From Amorphophallus konjac (lineage: Eukaryota > Streptophyta > Magnoliopsida > Alismatales > Araceae): a stretch of 64,000 nt of DNA. Location of the stretch: the NCBI GenBank assembly GCA_022559845.1, contig CM040120.1:170606334-170670333 (forward strand), in the 5' to 3' direction. The first letter of the stretch is position 1. Each line of letters starts with the position of its first letter. The position numbers and the translations under genes were made by a program. Shown in pieces: positions 59,311 through 64,000 of the stretch. The notes beneath the pieces are model-generated. The model searched no databases. It was given only the letters and a program-made list of their open reading frames with translations, and was not told where the DNA came from.

Positions 59311-60287
59311 TGTTTTACAATGGATAGAGGTCTAGGCCAGCACGAGCATGGCCCCACTTGTAGGACGAGGCTCAAAGTCTCGAAGGGTTGCACAAGCTTA
59401 GGCTATTCAGCTGAAAGGCATCCAAAAGCACTCAAGCTTGGGGTCTAGTCTATGACGGCTTCGTCAAAGTCCTGATATAACCCGAGACTCGGTGTGAGCC
59501 AAGTGAAAGTCATGAAATCCGCCCAAAGATGACTTCGGGCTTCTTTCTCTATTTCACTTCGTTATACCTCCCTATGATGCCTCACCCATAGGCACTTTCC
59601 TAGCCCTAGACATGCCCGCCCCTGTCTGTTTCAGTCCACTCTTGTTTCATCCACCCCTCCCTCCACTCCTTACTTGCCCGGTCGTGGAGCAATCGACACA
59701 TGTCGTCTGTACGCTTAGCCACGCCCACCAAAAAAAAATTGCCAATTCTCAAACGTGGGCCTGCGAGCTCCCCGTTGAAGAAACCTCCTCCTTGGAGTAT
59801 GGATCCCTCGGCCAAGAGCCGATGCTTTCCACCTTGAATATTCTCTCACAGGTTCCCTTTGTACATAGTAGGGTAGAATCGAGTCCGGGTCTAGGCCCGT
59901 CTAGAGTGTCCTCCTCCCCTTATAAGCAAACTAGGGCTCGTTATGTCCCTGCACGTTACCTTAGCCAGCCGATGGAGAAGTGCACGCAGTTGTGTCAGGT
60001 CTTCGATTTCACGTAAACACCAATTCCCCTAGGGGCAGTCGAAGTAGAAGGGTCCTCATTAGATGACGGCCTAGGGGTCTATGTTTTAGAAGAAGAAGAT
60101 GACGATGATGGAGAAGAAGAAGAAGAGCAGCGAGAGGATTGCGCTGATCCCATACCTCCCTTTGTCGACGAAACTAAAAGGTTCAATTAACCTAATGTGT
60201 CCGTAGATGAGTCTACCAAGGAAGTTAATCTTGGCACCAAGGACAATCCGAAAATCATCTTGATAAGTGCCAATTTAAAGAGTGAAG
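59311..60287 (+). pseudogene. Ogre/Tat-type Ty3/gypsy pol fragment
   Basis: The clear part is 60026-60287: an acidic stretch (YVLEEEDDDDGEEEEE) and then EVNLGTKDNPKIILISANLK, which is the conserved block just upstream of reverse transcriptase in Tat/Ogre elements. A TAA lies at 60188. The preceding 700 bp contain decayed frames with many stops and no domain I can name. It is cut on the left by the Sirevirus LTR and on the right by another LTR that starts at 60288. Confidence 0.7.
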
Positions 60288-61863
60288 TGTTGACACCCGT
60301 TTTATGACCAATGAGTTAGGGTTATCTCCTTATCTATTTTATGATGTCCCGGGTTGTTCATCAGTTATTAGGCCATCTTTTGGTTTATTTTTGGGCTTAT
60401 TTTATGGGTTGCTCTCCCTGGTTAGACCTAATTCCTTTTATCCTCATCATTTGAGCTTATTGGGCCTAGATAAGGGCTGATGAGGATTTTATTGCGGATT
60501 TACATGGAGATTTATTGGCCTTTGTCTCTTTTGCCACGTCTCTTGGCCTTGCAGTCTATTGCACGACTGTTAAGGGGGGCGTTGACGGTCCTTTTCTATA
60601 CCGCTAGGCATGTAGAAATTCCTGTTGGGTTTCTTTGGTCTTATCTCTTTGTGATCGATTGAGCCTTGCAGTCTATCGGCCAACCATTTTTTGTCCCTTG
60701 CGGTCTATCGCAAGACCGTTAGGGAAGACAGAGAGTCCTGCTCTCTCTGTTCTTCTTCTCTTCGGTCGTGGTCGAACTAGAGTCCTTAGTTTGATGTTTT
60801 CTCTCTAAGTGTTGATCCTTAGAAGCTTCTGTTTGTTTCTATGGACTCTTAGAAGTATTATCTTCGAGAGTTATCTAAGTCTAGCCCTATTTTTGTATCA
60901 TTATCCCTCCAACTCGACCTAAGGTTTTGGGGATCTATAAATAGAACCCTTGACTTCATGGCTTGAGAGAGATATTTTTGGAGTTTGTCACGTAGTGTTC
61001 TGTGTTCTGGAGCGAGTACCAACCAGGGAGAGTTTGTGTCTACATCCTTGTGTCGTCTGGTCTAGGGAGTATCAAGTTCTTAAGTTGTTTTTGTGTTCTT
61101 CCTCTCTTAGTTTTGTGTTTCTTTGCATCATCATTGCATCAATCTCTCTTCTTCCTCCACATTCTTCTACACTCACATCATGATTTTAAACATCCTCCCA
61201 CTATTTTCATGCCCCACAAGGGTTAGAAAAACCACCAACCCTCGGGTATTCACTCTTCCTTTTATGCATATTAGCTTCATTACATTATAGATACTACACT
61301 TCTTAGGGCTAATTGGGTTCTTTTCTTCTTGTCTCTTCTGGCCGGCCAAGGGGTGGAGATTCAAGTTCCACATCATATTTTTCTGGGTGCGCTTAGCACT
61401 GTCGTAAGACCATTTCTTCTTCTTGCGGTCTATCGTTTGACCATTTTTTTAGAGCTTTGCGGCCGCCTCAAGACCGTTTTCACATCTACACCTGGGCTTT
61501 CTCTCTCGCAGGCGAGTGTGCCTCACTTGGCTTCTCTCCAAGGTACGTGGTGTAGTTTTACTGCATTGCTTGCTTTGGTGGCGATCACTTCTATCTCTTT
61601 TGGGTATTGGTCATTATATTCTTCCATCTTGTTCTTTGTCTCCTTTGCTTTTAGTTGCTCCACACCTACGGTGTGTGTTTACTTATTCCATCTTTGCTCC
61701 ACGCCCACGGCATATGTTTGGTTCTTCCTTTGCTTTATTCTGCACTGTTGAGATGACATACCCACGTGCTTTCTACTTGATGTTATCGAATGCTTGAGTT
61801 GGTACACATCACATATCTCACACACCCTCATCACTCACACTCACACACTAAAAAATATCAACA
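60288..61863 (+). repeat. 5' LTR of Ogre/Tat-type element F
   Basis: 1576 bp with TGTTGA..TCAACA ends. A TATA box (TCTATAAATAGA) lies at 60934-60945. GGTCTATCGCAAGACCGTT-type inverted motifs occur near 60540-60725 and 61400-61480. The 5 bp before it are TGAAG; the far end is outside the window. Confidence 0.85.
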
Positions 61864-61875
61864 ACCTCTATTTTT

Positions 61876-61893
61876 TGGCGATCATGGTGGGAC
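61876..61893 (+). promoter_or_regulatory. Primer-binding site of element F (probable tRNA-Arg type)
   Basis: TGGCGATCATGGTGGGAC, 12 bases after the LTR, resembles the TGGCGACTCC..GGGGA site used by Tat/Ogre elements, with several changes. Confidence 0.6.
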
Positions 61894-62811
61894 ATCTAGT
61901 GCCAATCATATTGAGTGATTGTTAGACCTGCTCTTCTTTGTCTTTCCCAGTTGCCCTTCTGTTTTCATCGATTTTCCCATTTTATTTCCTGTTATTTCTG
62001 CTCTATGGTTCCCTGGCGGTCTCCTCCCAGCCATTTTTGGCTTAAAAGCAGTCTAGCGATAGACCATCTTTTCTTCTTAGCGGTCCCCAGATGACTATTT
62101 CTCCAGTATAGGTACGCATCCTGAGGATTGTTGTTATTTCTGCATTTTGCTCGTGTCTATTGTTCCTGGGTGCTATCTGATATCTCCTCCTTTGTTGTGG
62201 CATATACTTATATCATTGTTTGCACATTGTTTGTTAGTTTCTAGGCTAGAAATTGCATGCACTCCGGTGCACATAGGATCATTCATCTCTCATATCATAG
62301 TTGCATTCCTACCTTGGTGTGTGATCCTCTCGCCTCCATATTCCTTGGGGTCGACTAGGTGATCACATCCGGGACCTCCATAAGTCCCCACGAGCCGTGG
62401 ATTCCCACATGGACGTCGGGCCGGTTGTACCTTTGACACCCCGTGTGTAGGTTGCATAAGTGAAGGAGAGTTTACCCCTAGGGTCGACCAAGTTCCCATC
62501 ATCCTTTCCTATTAAGAACCTATTGTTGGAGAGAACATTTTATTCAAATCACCGAGGTTCTAAAGGAGAAATAAATAAAAATTTATGCATCATTATAACT
62601 TGGTTGATTTTGGTTGCCTCTCATCCCCCTCATTATTTGTATATTCCCCCCTTTGTTGGGTCATTTGTTTGGTTGCTTATTGGTGGTTGTTTATGTTGTC
62701 TTCATTTGATAGGTGCCACATTGCATGTGGAGTTGCTTCAAGTCCATAGGTTCATCTCCTAGGGGCAATTCTTCCTTCATCTCCTATCTTAATCCTTTGT
62801 TCGAATCCACC
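61894..62811 (+). other. Leader of element F
   Basis: About 900 bp between primer site and gag with no recognisable domain. GGTC/GACC motifs continue near 62010-62100. Confidence 0.5.
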
Positions 62812-64000
62812 ATGTCTTCCTACGATTTCCATCCCCACGAGGACTCTCTTCCTCAAGGACTCCTAGAGGACCCATCTAGGGTCATGCCACCTAGGGTTGG
62901 AGAAGGGTCCAACCCTCCTCCATCATCTACTACCATAGAGGGCTGTCAGCCCTTTCTTTCAAATTCTTCTATCAATAATCCCGCAAGTCACATTCTTTAA
63001 ATGATGGCCCAGTTGGATCAGACCCAACTTCAGACCGTTTATCAGACTTTGTAGGGGTCAGTCGCCCCATCCTCCACTACTTTACAAGGTCCATCTGCTA
63101 CCTCCATCTCCCAATCTAGGGTTGATGGGCCCGGGGCTCCTCCTGCTCCTATTAATCTTACCCCAGTCCAACCCAGGGTCCTTCGCTTTTCCCATCTGGA
63201 GGCGGGCCAGTCCTCTGGTTCGGCCCATCAAGTCCTTGATAAAGAGAAGACCGCTCTTCCCTCATCTACCCAGATTGATCCCTATAGGTCCGTTCTCTCA
63301 GCGCCCCAAGTCCTTGTGGGCCTAGCCGATTTTGTCTGCCCTCAGCATGGGGCGGCCTATGCTTATGCCAATTCGGGTCATCCGTTGGCCCAATATCCTT
63401 GTTATGGGCCTCCCCTTTCTTTCATCTATCCTTCGGCTCCTCGCCTTGAGCCCACACTTTTTACTCCACATACTTCATCTCGAGAGCAGGAACTCCTTGA
63501 TAAGTGGACTGCCATGTAGCAACAACTCGACTTCCTTCAAAAGTGGGTCGGCCAGTCTTTGGCATATGTTCCCATTCCTAGCTTTCAAAATATCTGGTTC
63601 CCTCCTCAATCCGAGCTCCCCACATACCGCAAGTATGACGTGAAAAGCACCCCATATATTCATGTAAGGGATTTCATGTATGAATCGGCACAATTCGAAC
63701 ACGATGATCGCCTTAAAGCATATTTGTTCTGCCGATCACTGGATGGAGTCGCATTGGAGTGGTTTTATGCTTTGCCACTAGAAGATGTTGAGAGATTCAA
63801 AGTTGTCAAGGAGAAATTTATTCAGAGGTTCCAAGACCAGATCGGCCCGGAATATTCTTTCACAGATCTGGTAGCCGAGAAAATGAAGGCCGATGAGGAC
63901 TTTGCTACTTATGCTGACAGATGGAGGCAGATGGCTGCTCATGTGCCCGGTCATATTCTGGAGGATGAAAAGGTCAAGTTGCTCATCTCTAATGTCACAC
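62812..64000 (+). pseudogene. Gag of Ogre/Tat-type element F (runs off the window)
   Basis: It starts MSSYDFHPHEDSLPQGLLED. A long proline/serine-rich N-terminal part leads to a capsid-like domain from about 63640, with FEHDDRLKAYLFCRSLDGVA, LEWFYALP, KFIQRFQDQ and YADRWRQMAAHVPG. These are the blocks of Tat/Ogre Gag proteins. The frame is continuous but has stops at 62998 (TAA), 63052 (TAG) and 63517 (TAG), each plausibly from a glutamine codon. The C-terminus, zinc knuckle and pol lie beyond 64000. Confidence 0.85.

Noticed and set aside
59612..60016. 134-codon frame as a host gene
   Set aside because: No domain, Ser/Pro-rich, and it lies between an LTR and a Tat/Ogre pol fragment, so it is best read as decayed transposon sequence.

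Overview
This window is plant nuclear DNA, most likely from an angiosperm with a large, repeat-rich genome. The evidence is the set of plant transposon lineages: an En/Spm-type CACTA element, a Tekay chromovirus, Sireviruses, Ogre/Tat elements, a LINE and a gag-only LTR family. There is also a captured piece of a DRD1/CLASSY-type SNF2 gene, a family specific to plants. I see no intact host gene, no tRNA or rRNA gene and no CRISPR array. Almost every base belongs to a transposable element or its decay product, and most coding frames carry stop codons.

The layout is a nest of insertions that can be resolved from terminal sequences and target-site duplications (TSDs). From oldest to youngest: an Ogre/Tat pol fragment (59311-60287) lies beside a Sirevirus (52997-about 59310). 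A minus-strand Ty3/gypsy element (called H here; LTR 45081-52996) abuts the Sirevirus integrase. A 43.2-kb CACTA transposon (1286-44476, TSD AAA) sits in the gag gene of H. A Tekay chromovirus (14990-34034, TSD GATTG) sits in an intron of the CACTA transposase. Two elements sit inside the Tekay gag: a Sirevirus solo LTR (18096-21273, TSD GAAGA) and a gag-only retrotransposon (21730-27978, TSD CCGGG). A second gag-only copy (3700-10030, TSD CAATA) and a third, broken copy fused to a LINE fragment (35200-39208) lie elsewhere in the CACTA. A further decayed gypsy element, D (47281-51997, TSD CAGTC), sits in the H LTR. A second Ogre/Tat element begins at 60288 and runs off the right edge.

The CACTA element keeps its parts in order. 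It has a CACTACAAGAAAAGG-type terminus, CAGACGG-rich subterminal repeats at both ends, a TNPD-type transposase (12101-14950 and 34074-34853, pseudogenised) and a TNPA/Transposase_24-type second gene (34946-43823) with a duplicated proline-rich micro-exon. A tandem array of about 179-bp units (41030-43585) lies in that gene's last intron. It also carries a captured SNF2 helicase fragment of the DRD1/CLASSY clade, whose host relatives act in RNA-directed DNA methylation. Part of this fragment has been duplicated into a nearly perfect 390-bp hairpin (10311-11115). A transposon carrying a foldback copy of a silencing-pathway gene is the most interesting observation here.

A second theme is that several unrelated LTR families in the window carry arrays of short imperfect palindromes, each family with its own core sequence.
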